From Pseudomonas fluorescens (GTDB taxonomy: Bacteria > Pseudomonadota > Gammaproteobacteria > Pseudomonadales > Pseudomonadaceae), in contig NZ_CABVIR010000004.1 in assembly GCF_902498065.1 (NCBI RefSeq), forward strand, positions 434,001 to 498,000: a DNA stretch of 64,000 nucleotides. The letters run 5' to 3'. The notes under the pieces were generated by a model. It ran no database searches. It worked only from the letters and a program-made list of their open reading frames with translations, and was not told where the DNA came from. Shown piece by piece: positions 9,137-17,377 of the stretch (the first letter of the stretch is position 1; each line of letters opens with the position of its first letter). The position numbers and the translations under genes are program-made.

Positions 9137-9164
9137 AACGGCCATCCACGGATGGCCGTTTTTG
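9137..9164 (+). terminator. Terminator of the csbD-like gene
   Basis: AACGGCCATCC pairs with GGATGGCCGTT and is followed by TTTTTG, 25 bases after the stop codon. Confidence 0.88.
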
Positions 9165-9284
9165 TGTCAGCCTGAACTTGCACACTGAAATTGTTTCAAA
9201 GTCGCCAAGTAGGCTACTTTGATGTAGAAAACGGCCCCTGAGTCGCCACGACTTCAACCCGATTTGCGGCGAAAGGAGACGCTA

Positions 9285-10241
9285 ATGTTTTTCCCACACA
9301 TGAAAGGCCTGCGCCTGCACCGTGTCATGGTGCGCACGGTGACCGAGTTCGTCGCCGACGAGATGTCGACCTATGCCTCGGCGCTCGCCTATCAAATGCT
9401 GTTTTCGCTATTTCCCTTCATCTTGTTCCTGATCGCCTTGATCGGTTTCCTGCACCTGCCGGACTTCTTCTCCTGGCTGCGCCTGCAATCGGAACTGGTC
9501 CTGCCGCCCCAGGCGCTGGAGCAGGTGAACCCGGTGATCGACCAGCTCCAGCAATCCAAGGGTGGCTTGCTCTCGGTCGGTATTGTCATCGCGCTGTATA
9601 CGGCTTCGGCCGGCGTGCGCCTGATGATGAGCGCGATGAACGCCGCGTACGATGTGGTGGAGGGTCGTCCTGCGTGGAAACGTTTTCCGCTGTCGATTTT
9701 CTACACCATCGGCATTGCCGGCATGTTGTTGATCGCCGCCGCGTTGATGGTGCTCGGGCCGCAGGTGATGGGCTGGATTGCTGCGCAGGTCGGGCTGGAA
9801 GACTTCATTGTCACGGTCTGGACGATCGCCCGCTGGCCAGTCATCGTTGTCCTGATGATGATTGCGGTGGCTTTGATCTATTACGTCATGCCCGACGTCA
9901 AGCAAGAGTTTCGTTTCATCACCCCTGGCTCGGTGCTGGCGGTGACGGTGTGGATTGTCGCTTCCCTGGGGTTCGCGTTCTACGTCAAGACTTTCGCCGA
10001 CTACAACGCCATGTATGGCAGTATCGGCGCGATCATCGTGCTGTTGCTGTACTTCTACATCTCCGCCGCGGTGCTGTTGCTCGGCGCGGAGATGAATGCG
10101 GTGATCGAACACATGTCGACCGAAGGCAAGGACCCTGGCGAAAAGGTCCCCGGCGAGCTCGACCATGAACACAAACACCACGTTTCGGGACTGGGTCGGG
10201 ACCACTCGATCAAACCGAGCACTGACGAAGTCATCAAATGA
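9285..10241 (+). CDS. YihY/BrkB-family inner-membrane protein
   Basis: 318 residues with about six hydrophobic segments and the family pattern in which an amphipathic N-terminus (FVADEMSTYASALAYQMLFS) leads into the first helix; LYTASAGVRLMMSAMNAAYD and YGSIGAIIVLLLYFYISAAV are typical blocks. The role is unknown; the name BrkB comes from a Bordetella serum-resistance locus and YihY was once mis-named RNase BN. The C-terminal tail is hydrophilic and His/Asp-rich. The ATG at 9285 has AAAGGAG upstream. Its stop overlaps the deformylase start by four bases (ATGA), so the two are translationally coupled. Confidence 0.92.
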   Translation: MFFPHMKGLRLHRVMVRTVTEFVADEMSTYASALAYQMLFSLFPFILFLIALIGFLHLPDFFSWLRLQSELVLPPQALEQVNPVIDQLQQSKGGLLSVGIVIALYTASAGVRLMMSAMNAAYDVVEGRPAWKRFPLSIFYTIGIAGMLLIAAALMVLGPQVMGWIAAQVGLEDFIVTVWTIARWPVIVVLMMIAVALIYYVMPDVKQEFRFITPGSVLAVTVWIVASLGFAFYVKTFADYNAMYGSIGAIIVLLLYFYISAAVLLLGAEMNAVIEHMSTEGKDPGEKVPGELDHEHKHHVSGLGRDHSIKPSTDEVIK

Positions 10242-10777
10242 TCCGTGAAATTCTGAAAATGGGCGACGAGCGCCTGCTGCGCATTGCACCGCCGGTCCCC
10301 GCCGAGATGTTCGACAGCCCCGAGTTGTGGCAACTGATCGACGACATGTTCCAGACCATGGAAAGCGTCGGTGGGGTCGGTCTGGCCGCGCCGCAGATCG
10401 GCGTCGATCTGCAACTGGTGATCTTCGGCTTCGAGCACAGCGAGCGCTACCCGGATGCCGAAGCGGTGCCGCAGACCATTCTGATCAATCCGCTGATCAC
10501 GCCGTTGAGCCCGGTGATGGAAGAGGGTTTCGAAGGTTGCCTGTCGGTGCCCGGCCTGCGTGGCGCGGTAGACCGTTATCAGCAGATTCGTTACGAAGGG
10601 TTCGACCCTAAGGGCGAGCCGGTCGTGCGCATTGCCGAGGGCTTTCATGCCCGTGTGGTGCAGCACGAATGCGATCATCTGATCGGCCGGTTATATCCGT
10701 CGCGGATTACCGATTTCAGCAAGTTCGGCTTCACCGAAGTCATGTTCCCGGATCTTGATCCCAACGCCGACGATTAA
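10238..10777 (+). CDS. def: Peptide deformylase
   Basis: 179 residues with the three deformylase motifs: GVGLAAPQ (46-53), EGCLSVPG with metal-binding Cys101, and HECDH (143-147) providing two metal His and the catalytic Glu. It removes the formyl group from nascent peptides in the cytoplasm. It is not next to fmt, rsmB or dprA, so it is probably a secondary deformylase rather than the housekeeping copy; that is inference from context. It is coupled to the upstream YihY gene by a 4-bp overlap. Confidence 0.95.
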   Translation: MIREILKMGDERLLRIAPPVPAEMFDSPELWQLIDDMFQTMESVGGVGLAAPQIGVDLQLVIFGFEHSERYPDAEAVPQTILINPLITPLSPVMEEGFEGCLSVPGLRGAVDRYQQIRYEGFDPKGEPVVRIAEGFHARVVQHECDHLIGRLYPSRITDFSKFGFTEVMFPDLDPNADD

Positions 10778-10799
10778 CCCGAATTCACAACAAAACAAA

Positions 10800-10889
10800 T
10801 GTGGGAGCGAGCCTGCTCGCGATAGCGGTGTGTCAGTCAACCGATGTGTTGAATGTAAAACCGCTATCGCGAGCAGGCTCGCTCCCACA
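10800..10889. repeat. REPIN (GAGCGAGCCTGCTCGCGA type)
   Basis: Two inverted REPs flank a 45-bp spacer with the recurring inner motif GTCAGTCAAC...GTTGAATG that is shared with the REPINs at 24532 and 43040. It lies between convergent def and the GNAT gene. Confidence 0.9.
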
Positions 10890-10897
10890 GTTGATCT

Positions 10898-11320
10898 TCA
10901 TGTCGACCCTACCGGTTCCAGCCCCATCGCAATCATCGGTTTGCTGCGCGCATAGCGGCTCAAGCGTTCGACCATGGCGTAAGGCATGGCCGGATCGAAG
11001 GTAAAACCGCGTCGTTCATAAAATCCGCGCAAATCCGGGTGGCAGAACAGCCACACCGGTAGTTCGAGACCTTTCACCGCTTCGGCAATCAGCGTCGCTG
11101 CGATCCCTTGTTCACGACAGGCGGGATCGACGAACAAACCGGTCAACCAATGCCCGCCCGAGACTGGCCGCAAGCACAGTGCCGCAATGATCTCGTCGCG
11201 CCTGGCCACCCACAGCCGAGCGTCGCGGACTGCTTTCATCGACGATTGGTGGGCACGATAAAACTTGTTCATCAGCGGCCATAACGGCTCGGCGAGCAAG
11301 GTGTACTGGGTGTCGGGCAT
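10898..11320 (-). CDS. GNAT-family N-acetyltransferase
   Basis: 140 residues with the acetyl-CoA fold: the beta-4/alpha-3 segment LFVDPACREQGIAATLIAEA carries the Q-x-x-G-I/A pyrophosphate-binding motif, followed by FYERRGFTFD near the end. GNAT enzymes acetylate amines with acetyl-CoA; the substrate is unknown. The start is set at the ATG at 11320 (MPDTQYTLLAE); an upstream extension runs into the neighbouring promoter region and is rich in unlikely sequence. Single gene, divergent from the lysine-rich micropeptide. Confidence 0.85.
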   Translation of the reverse strand: MPDTQYTLLAEPLWPLMNKFYRAHQSSMKAVRDARLWVARRDEIIAALCLRPVSGGHWLTGLFVDPACREQGIAATLIAEAVKGLELPVWLFCHPDLRGFYERRGFTFDPAMPYAMVERLSRYARSKPMIAMGLEPVGST

Positions 11321-11423
11321 GGGTTGGGTCTGTGAGTGCGCAAAGCGGGCGATTATAAAAGAACGCGCGGCGGGGGATAGGTGTATACCTGATCTCACAT
11401 CCCGTATGAGTGGAGTACGTATC

Positions 11424-11534
11424 ATGGCCAAAGGCATGGATTCAAAAAAAGCAGCGAAGAAAAAACCGGCGAAAACCGCCGATGAAAAGCGCGCGGACAA
11501 GAAGGCCAAGAAGGTGGATGTGTTCGGCCATTAA
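11424..11534 (+). CDS. Lysine-rich micropeptide (36 aa)
   Basis: The encoded peptide has 36 residues, of which 12 are Lys; it begins MAKGMDSKKAAKKKPAKTAD and ends VDVFGH. It has no hydrophobic segment and should be strongly basic, so a nucleic-acid-binding role is possible but unproven. The start is an ATG at 11424 with TGGAG about 14 bases upstream, so the ribosome site is moderate. A longer in-frame extension would run through the divergent promoter and is unlikely. Confidence 0.65.
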   Translation: MAKGMDSKKAAKKKPAKTADEKRADKKAKKVDVFGH

Positions 11535-11556
11535 GCTGTAAGTATCAAACCCACGT

Positions 11557-11680
11557 TCCCCTGTAGACGCTGGCTTGCCGGCGATGGACTTTCAGACCCC
11601 GCGTTTATCTTTGTAAACGCGTCGTCGTTAACGCCCATCGCTGCGGTGCGGCGAACCGACAAGCCAGCGCCTACAGGGGG
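11557..11680. repeat. Long imperfect inverted repeat (second REP family)
   Basis: The ends CCCCTGTAGACGCTGGCTTG and CAAGCCAGCGCCTACAGGGG pair, and a secondary inner pairing (GCGATGG with CCATCGC) extends it into a hairpin of about 120 bp. The core GCTGGCTTGCCGGCGA differs from the GAGCGAGCCTGCTCGC family, so it belongs to another REPIN class. Confidence 0.75.
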
Positions 11681-11751
11681 CGCAAAATAATCTGCAAGAT
11701 TTCCCGATGCCATTGCACAGAAGGGGACTGGTCCCCGATCTGAGCAACGCC

Positions 11752-12693
11752 ATGCCCCATTATTTCGATAGCGCCCACCAAGAAGAAATCGAAACCCTGC
11801 GCCAACGCCTGACCGCTCGCACCGAGTGGCCGACCTGGTTGCTGCTGATCGGCGTGTACGTCGGCTGGTTCAGCATCGTGCTGGTCAGCGATCGATTGGG
11901 CATCTGGTGGAGCACATTGCTGCTGATTCCGCTGGTGGTGCTGTGGTTGTCGGTGCAGCACGAATTGCTCCACGGTCACCCCACCCGATGGACCACGCTG
12001 AACAAAATCCTCGGCTATGCACCGTTCGCCGTCTGGTATCCCTACACCTTGTATCGCGACAGCCACTTGCTGCATCACCGCGACGAAGACCTGACCCTGC
12101 CGGGCATCGATCCGGAAAGCCGTTACCTGAGTGCCGGGCGGTGGCAGGGCAGCTCAGTGTTCGAGCAGAGCCTGCACTGGCTGAACAAAACCGTGCTGGG
12201 GCGCTTCATCCTCGGTGCGCCGCTGGCCTTGCTGGCGCTGGCCCGCGAAGAACTGCAGCGCCTGAAAGCGGGTGAGCGGCAGGCCTGGTTGATGTGGCTG
12301 ACCCACGGCACACTGACGGTGTTGATGTTGCTGTTCATCGCCCGCTACAGCGTGCTGCCGGTGTGGCATTACCTGTTGTTGATCAGTGTGCCAGCGCTGT
12401 CGATCTCGATGATCCGCTCTTACTACGAACACCGTCCCCATGCGCAACCCGAGCAACGCACCGTGCTCAACGAAGCCGGCTGGCCGTGGCGCTGGCTGTT
12501 CCTGAACCTCAATTTTCATCTGGTGCATCACGACCTGCCTGGCTTGCCCTGGTACGACTTGCCCCGCGCCTATCACGCGCGTCGCGAGCAATGGGTGGCG
12601 CGCAGCGGCGGGTTTCTGGTGCAGGGTTATGGCCAGTTGTGGCGTGAGAATGGGATAAAGGCGATCGATAGCCCGAAACATCCATTTCACTGA
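11752..12693 (+). CDS. Fatty acid desaturase / beta-carotene hydroxylase-like membrane protein
   Basis: 313 residues with several membrane helices and the three His boxes of the membrane di-iron desaturase/hydroxylase family: HELLHGH, LLHHRDED and LVHHDLPG. Such enzymes introduce a double bond or hydroxyl into a lipid using O2 and an electron donor. The substrate cannot be told from the sequence. I prefer the ATG at 11752 (MPHYFDSAHQ); the ATG at 11707 would add 15 residues and no ribosome site favours it. The start is poorly defined because neither candidate has a strong Shine-Dalgarno. Confidence 0.85.
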   Translation: MPHYFDSAHQEEIETLRQRLTARTEWPTWLLLIGVYVGWFSIVLVSDRLGIWWSTLLLIPLVVLWLSVQHELLHGHPTRWTTLNKILGYAPFAVWYPYTLYRDSHLLHHRDEDLTLPGIDPESRYLSAGRWQGSSVFEQSLHWLNKTVLGRFILGAPLALLALAREELQRLKAGERQAWLMWLTHGTLTVLMLLFIARYSVLPVWHYLLLISVPALSISMIRSYYEHRPHAQPEQRTVLNEAGWPWRWLFLNLNFHLVHHDLPGLPWYDLPRAYHARREQWVARSGGFLVQGYGQLWRENGIKAIDSPKHPFH

Positions 12694-12709
12694 TTACGAA
12701 CCCATTCCC

Positions 12710-12739
12710 CTGTGGGAGCGAGCAGGCTCGCTCCCACAG
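12710..12739. repeat. Single REP palindrome
   Basis: CTGTGGGAGCGAG pairs with CTCGCTCCCACAG as a single 30-bp palindrome without a spacer, between two co-directional genes. Confidence 0.85.
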
Positions 12740-12767
12740 TTGAACTCCGTTGCCGGGAAGACTTTTG

Positions 12768-13559
12768 ATGACACAAGACATCGCCGAATTACTGATGTAC
12801 GTCGCCCCCGAACCGATCCGCGAGGCCAACGAGCGCTGGCTGACAGGGATCCTCGAGCGTCTGGGTGCAACCCGTCGAAACGCCGAAGCGGCGTCGCTGA
12901 TGGAGTTGTGGCTGTCCCCGCATTTGCTGGTGACCCAAACCTGCGGCTACCCGCTGATGACCGCATTGCGCGGCCAGGTTCGGATCATCGGCCGGCCTCG
13001 CTACGAACTGCCGGACAGCAGCGGCGGCAACCATTGCAGCCTGCTGCTGAGCCGTGCCGATGATTCACGCCGGACCTTGCCCGCGTTTTTCGGCAGCCGT
13101 GGCGTGATCAACGGCGAAGACTCCAACAGCGGCATGAACCTGTTGCGCCAACGACTGGCGCCGTTGCACCGTGACGGACAATTCTTCGCCAATGTCGGTA
13201 TCAGCGGCAGCCATCGTGAAAGCCTGCGCTGGCTGCGTGAAGACCGTGCCGACCTCGCCGCCATCGACAGCGTGACCTTCGCCTACCTTGCGCAGCACGC
13301 CGAAGAGGAAGTCGCGGGATTGAGAGTGGTGGTACGTAGCGCGTTCAGCCCGACCTTGCCGTATATCACCGTGGCGACGGTTAGCGATGAACAGGTTGAG
13401 GCGCTACGGCAGGTGATGAACGAGGCATTGCGGGAGCTGCCTGATGTGGTTGAAGTCCTTGGTTTGCAGGAGGTTTTACCGGCGAGGGAGGGGGACTATC
13501 AAATTGTTCTCGACTATCAGCAGGAAGCCGAGGCGTTGGGGTTCGGGCGTCTGCGTTGA
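12768..13559 (+). CDS. PhnD-like periplasmic-binding-fold protein without signal peptide
   Basis: 263 residues with the PBP2 fold of phosphate/phosphonate ABC binding proteins: the typical stretches are HCSLLLSRADDSR, GVINGEDSNSGMNLLRQRLA and RADLAAIDSVTFAYLAQHA. There is no signal peptide or lipobox at the N-terminus (MTQDIAELLMYVAPEP), and no ABC permease or ATPase lies nearby. Either it is a cytoplasmic ligand sensor or a solitary binding protein whose partner genes are elsewhere. Start at the ATG at 12768; the ribosome site (GGGAAG) is 11 bases upstream and weak. Confidence 0.8.
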   Translation: MTQDIAELLMYVAPEPIREANERWLTGILERLGATRRNAEAASLMELWLSPHLLVTQTCGYPLMTALRGQVRIIGRPRYELPDSSGGNHCSLLLSRADDSRRTLPAFFGSRGVINGEDSNSGMNLLRQRLAPLHRDGQFFANVGISGSHRESLRWLREDRADLAAIDSVTFAYLAQHAEEEVAGLRVVVRSAFSPTLPYITVATVSDEQVEALRQVMNEALRELPDVVEVLGLQEVLPAREGDYQIVLDYQQEAEALGFGRLR

Positions 13560-13715
13560 CTTAAGATTTTTTCGCGGGCAAGCCATCGATCGTTAGGTAA
13601 TTCCATAAAAGAATATAAAAATGCTTTTTAAGTATTATTAACGAATAAGGCTCCTTGCTAGGATTCGCGTCACCGGACCACCGGACGTTCAGCGACCCTA
13701 ACTCTTGGAGCCTCT

Positions 13716-14249
13716 ATGTCCGGCACCGACGTGTCCCATCGAAACGATGTCGGCGGATTGTTCCGCGCCCATTACCCCTGGCTGTGCGCTCGGTTGCGCC
13801 AGTTTCTGGGGGCCAGTTCCAGCGTCGAAGACGTTGCCGCCGAGACCTTCGCGCAACTGCTGGAATCGCCGGGGCTGACGCCGATCCGCGAGCCTCGCGC
13901 CTTGCTCACCACCATCGCCCGCCGATTGATTTATCAGCTCTGGCGTCGTCGCGATCTGGAACGTCAGCACCTCGATCAACTGCAACACCTCGATCAGCCA
14001 CGCGCCTCCTCGCCCGAGGAATTGCTGCAGCTGACCCAGGCGTTGCACCGCCTCGACCGGACGCTGGAGCGTTTGCCGGGCAAAGTCCGGGCGACGTTCC
14101 TGTTGTCGCGCATCGATGGCTTGACGTACCCGCAAATCGCCGCCGAACTGGGCATTTCCCAGCGCTCGGTCAGCGTCTACATGACCCGCTCCCAAGCGTT
14201 GTGCACCCAGCACAGCGCCAATGAACCCTTGCACCAGAGGTCCGCATGA
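13716..14249 (+). CDS. ECF-type RNA polymerase sigma factor (FecI-like)
   Basis: 177 residues with sigma region 2 (VGGLFRAHYPWLCARLRQFL, then EDVAAETFAQLLE) and region 4 (LERLPGKVRATFLLSRIDGL, then YPQIAAELGISQRSVSVYM), the FecI pattern. FecI-type sigmas usually direct iron-siderophore receptor genes and are followed by a FecR anti-sigma and a TonB receptor. Neither is present here. Instead the stop overlaps the start of a glycine-betaine-type binding protein by four bases. The ATG at 13716 has TTGGAG upstream. How its activity is controlled is not visible. Confidence 0.9.
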   Translation: MSGTDVSHRNDVGGLFRAHYPWLCARLRQFLGASSSVEDVAAETFAQLLESPGLTPIREPRALLTTIARRLIYQLWRRRDLERQHLDQLQHLDQPRASSPEELLQLTQALHRLDRTLERLPGKVRATFLLSRIDGLTYPQIAAELGISQRSVSVYMTRSQALCTQHSANEPLHQRSA

Positions 14250-15259
14250 AATCGATCAAAACCCTGCTCGGCAGTTCGCTGCTGGCCCTGAGCCTTGTGG
14301 CGACCCACGTTCCTGCCGCAGAAAAAACCGCGCCGATCCACTTCGGCGACATCACCTGGGAAAGCGGCAGCCTGATCACCGAGATCCTGCGGTTGATCGT
14401 TGAAAAAGGTTACGGCTACCCGACCGACACGTTGCCGGGCAGCACTGTCAGCCTCGAAGCGGCATTGGCCAAGAACGACATCCAAGTGATCGGCGAAGAA
14501 TGGGCCGGTCGCAGTCCCGCGTGGGTCAAGGCTGCGTCGGAAGGCAAAGTGTTTGGGCTGGGCGACACGGTCAAAGGCGCCACCGAAGGCTGGTGGGTGC
14601 CGGAATACGTGATCAAGGGCGACCCGGAACGCGGGATCAAACCGCTGGCGCCGGAGCTGAAATCCGTTGCCGATCTGGCGCGCTACAAAGACGTGTTCCG
14701 CGACCCCGAAGACCCAAGCCGCGGACGCTTCCTCAACAGCCCGACCGGCTGGACCTCGGAGATCGTCAACAGTCAGAAACTCAAGGCTTACGACCTGACC
14801 ACCAGCTTCGTCAACTTCCGCACCGGCTCTGGTGCGGCGCTGGATGCCGAGGTCGCATCGTCGATCCGTCGCGGCAAACCGGTGTTGTTCTACTACTGGT
14901 CGCCAACGCCGCTGTTGGGTCGCTTCAAACTGGTGAAACTCGAAGAGCCGCCGTTCGACGCCGAAGCCTGGAAGACCCTGGCCGATGCCAACAATCCAAA
15001 CCCTAAAGGCACGCGCTCGATGCCGGCGAGCCTAGCGATCGGCGTGTCTGCGCCGTTCAAGACGCAGTATCCGGATTTGGTAGCGTTCTTCGAGAAAGTC
15101 GATTTGCCGATCGATCTGCTGAACCAGACGCTGGCGCAGATGAGCGAAAAACGCCAGCACCCGCGTCAGGTGGCGCAGGCGTTTTTGCGTGATCAGCCGC
15201 AGATCTGGAAGGGTTGGGTGCCGGGTGAGGTGGCGACCAAGGTGAGTGCGAGTTTGTAG
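14246..15259 (+). CDS. Glycine betaine/choline-type ABC substrate-binding protein (OpuAC fold)
   Basis: 337 residues with a Sec signal peptide (about 1-25, cleavage after VPAA) and the OpuAC domain: FGDITWESGSLITEILRLIV, IGEEWAGRSPAWVKA and SFVNFRTGSG. Proteins of this fold bind betaine, choline, proline-betaine or carnitine in the periplasm. No permease or ATPase gene follows, so it is an orphan binding protein. It overlaps the ECF sigma gene by four bases (ATGA), indicating coupled translation. The ligand-box aromatic residues cannot be assigned without alignment. Confidence 0.9.
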   Translation: MKSIKTLLGSSLLALSLVATHVPAAEKTAPIHFGDITWESGSLITEILRLIVEKGYGYPTDTLPGSTVSLEAALAKNDIQVIGEEWAGRSPAWVKAASEGKVFGLGDTVKGATEGWWVPEYVIKGDPERGIKPLAPELKSVADLARYKDVFRDPEDPSRGRFLNSPTGWTSEIVNSQKLKAYDLTTSFVNFRTGSGAALDAEVASSIRRGKPVLFYYWSPTPLLGRFKLVKLEEPPFDAEAWKTLADANNPNPKGTRSMPASLAIGVSAPFKTQYPDLVAFFEKVDLPIDLLNQTLAQMSEKRQHPRQVAQAFLRDQPQIWKGWVPGEVATKVSASL

Positions 15260-15282
15260 TTCTGCTGTGATTGGAAGATCGC

Positions 15283-15376
15283 CATCGCGGGCAAGCCCGC
15301 TCCCACAGGGTTCGTCGGTGTTCACTCATCGAGTGGCACACAGCCGATCCTTGTGGGAGCGGGCTTGCCCGCGATG
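15283..15376. repeat. REPIN (GGGCAAGCCCGC type)
   Basis: Two inverted REPs of the CGCGGGCAAGCCCGCTCCCA subtype, distinct from the GAGCAGGCTCGC subtype, between convergent genes. Confidence 0.88.
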
Positions 15377-15386
15377 ATCTCAAGGC

Positions 15387-15989
15387 TTACGCAGATTCTG
15401 CGGCCAACGCCGCTTGCACTGTCGGGCGCAAATCTACCCGTGCCTGAAACCGCACCAACGCCGGCCAGTCATTCAAATCAATCGCAAACAACGGCGCCCA
15501 CCGCAACACCGTTAACAAATACGCGTCGGCAATGCTGAAGCCACCCGCGAGCAGATAATCCTGCCGCTCCAGTGTCTGGCACAACACCGCAAAGCGCTTG
15601 AACAGTTTCTCCTTGAGCAGCGTTTTCACTTCTTCAGGGAACTGTGTGTTGAACAGCCAGCCCAGCCCGCCATGAATCTCCGTCGAAACGAAATTCAGCC
15701 ACTCCTGCAACCTTACCCGCTCGAACGTTCCATTGGCGGGCGCCAGACCCGCCTCGGGTCGCAGGTCCGCCAGGTATTGCAGGATCGCCGGGCCTTCAGT
15801 CAGCACCTCACCGTTGTCGAGTTGCAGCGCCGCGACGTAACCCTTCGGGTTGATGGCGAGGAAGTCGGCACCGCTCGCGGTCTGTTTGGTGCGGTTGTCG
15901 ACGCGGATCAACTCGAACGGCAGATCAAGTTCCCGCAGCACAATGTGCGGTGCCAGCGAGCAGGCGTGGGGGGCGTAGTACAACTTCAT
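15387..15989 (-). CDS. Glutathione S-transferase, beta class (GstA-like)
   Basis: 200 residues. The N-terminal thioredoxin fold carries Cys10 in MKLYYAPHACSLAPH, the hallmark of bacterial beta-class GSTs, and the family's cis-Pro is followed by VLTEGPAILQYLAD for glutathione binding. The C-terminal helical domain has SIADAYLLTVLRW. These enzymes conjugate or reduce electrophiles with glutathione in the cytoplasm. It is divergent from a LysR gene that may regulate it. Confidence 0.92.
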   Translation of the reverse strand: MKLYYAPHACSLAPHIVLRELDLPFELIRVDNRTKQTASGADFLAINPKGYVAALQLDNGEVLTEGPAILQYLADLRPEAGLAPANGTFERVRLQEWLNFVSTEIHGGLGWLFNTQFPEEVKTLLKEKLFKRFAVLCQTLERQDYLLAGGFSIADAYLLTVLRWAPLFAIDLNDWPALVRFQARVDLRPTVQAALAAESA

Positions 15990-16088
15990 CGGCGGGGCTC
16001 TGGTTGGGGATTTGTGCCAGTGTCATAGTGCGCGGGAGCATCGGTAAAATTAATTTTTCAGAAAATTGCCATAAGGAAAGCTACTGCC

Positions 16089-16961
16089 ATGATGAACCTG
16101 ATGCACTGGCGAATGGTGGTGGCCGTGGCCGATACGGGCAACATCACCCGCGCGGCCGAGCGGGTCGGCATGACTCAATCAGGCGCGAGCCAGGCGTTGG
16201 CGCTGATCGAAGAAACCCTCGGCGTGCAGCTGTTCACTCGGGAGAATCGGCAAACGCTGCCGACCGCCATCGGCCTGCCGGTCATCGAGCAGGCACGGAC
16301 CATGCTCGGCGCCCTGGAAAACATCCGCAGCACCGTCGATGCCGCAAAAGACATCCAGCGCGGGACGATTCGGCTGGCGAGTTTCCCCATGGTGCTGGCG
16401 ACCTTTCTGCCGCCGTTGCTGCGCACTTTCAGTCGGCTTTACCCTGGCATTCAGGTAGTCGCGCTGGAAGTCAGCGACGATGAAGTGGAAACATTGCTCG
16501 GCGCCGGTCTGGTGGATGTCGGCGTGGTGCTGAACCCGGCGCCGGAGCGCAATGCCGGTCGTTTGGGGCGCGATGCCTGGGTCGCGGTGTTGCCGGGCGG
16601 CCATCCCTTGGCGCGCCGCTCGATTGAACAAGGCGTCACCCTCGCGGAGTTGGCAGACCAGCCGTTTGTGCTGGCCACCGGCGGCTGTTCGACCAACGCC
16701 CGCAGCCTGGCCCTCGATGCCGGTCTGCAATTGCGCGACGTTCGGGTCGAGGTTCGTGAGTGGAGCAGTGCGTTCACCTTGGTGCGGGAAAACATCGGGG
16801 TAACCCTGGTGCCGGAAATGACTTTGCCCAGCCATCTCCAGGGGCTGCGTGTGGTGCCGGTCAAACCGCGTATCGATCGCGAGTTTGCCTTGGTGGTCGC
16901 GGCAAACAAACAACCCTCGGCGGCGGTGCAGGCGTTGTTGGGAATGCTGGCGGAACGATAA
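16089..16961 (+). CDS. LysR-family transcriptional regulator
   Basis: 290 residues with an N-terminal winged helix-turn-helix (VADTGNITRAAERVGMTQSG, then ALIEETLGVQLFTRENR) and a C-terminal substrate-binding domain. The ATG at 16089 has AAGGAAAG at a good distance; ATG 16092 is an equal alternative. It is divergent from the GST gene across 99 bp, the usual arrangement for a LysR regulator and its target, but no inducer can be inferred. Confidence 0.9.
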   Translation: MMNLMHWRMVVAVADTGNITRAAERVGMTQSGASQALALIEETLGVQLFTRENRQTLPTAIGLPVIEQARTMLGALENIRSTVDAAKDIQRGTIRLASFPMVLATFLPPLLRTFSRLYPGIQVVALEVSDDEVETLLGAGLVDVGVVLNPAPERNAGRLGRDAWVAVLPGGHPLARRSIEQGVTLAELADQPFVLATGGCSTNARSLALDAGLQLRDVRVEVREWSSAFTLVRENIGVTLVPEMTLPSHLQGLRVVPVKPRIDREFALVVAANKQPSAAVQALLGMLAER

Positions 16962-17377
16962 GTCTGGCGTTAGCTGAACCGATTTTGTCCTCGATACTGG
17001 CCGACTAGTGGCCTTGCAAGCCTATTGCGGCTGGCTATGCTCAGTTCTGAGTAACCATGTCGGTCGCCATGTGAAGGCCGTCATGCCCGCTCCAAGAGTG
17101 CGCAACCCAAGGCGCCGATGCGAGCACAAGGAGCGTTACGGTAAAGGGAATTACTTATGGAAAAAACGTTAGGGCTGGCCCGGTCCCGGGCTATCAAGAG
17201 ACGGATGTCTTGATAAGAGCGTTGCCACATGGACTCTCCGATTCAACATCATTGATCACCTGACAAATCCTCCCTTGGAGGAATGCGTGTGCCTGTTCCA
17301 TGGAACGTTGTGGTGGATACGTTGAAAGACCGCAGAACTTTCATCAATCAAACGACCGCGCTTAGGGTGATACGACC
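16962..17377 (+). promoter_or_regulatory. 416-bp leader region upstream of the PAS chemoreceptor, with hairpins
   Basis: No gene of usual size is seen here. Two notable hairpins: TATCAAGA...TCTTGATA at 17192-17215 with an 8-nt loop holding GGA, and TCCTCC-CTT-GGAGGA at 17268-17282 just before an ATG. A possible 18-codon frame (ATG 17157 to TGA 17213, AAAGGGA upstream) ends inside the first hairpin. Several GGA triplets occur along the region. This looks like a long 5' leader or a small RNA locus; none of the standard GacA or sRNA signatures is recognised. Confidence 0.4.
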
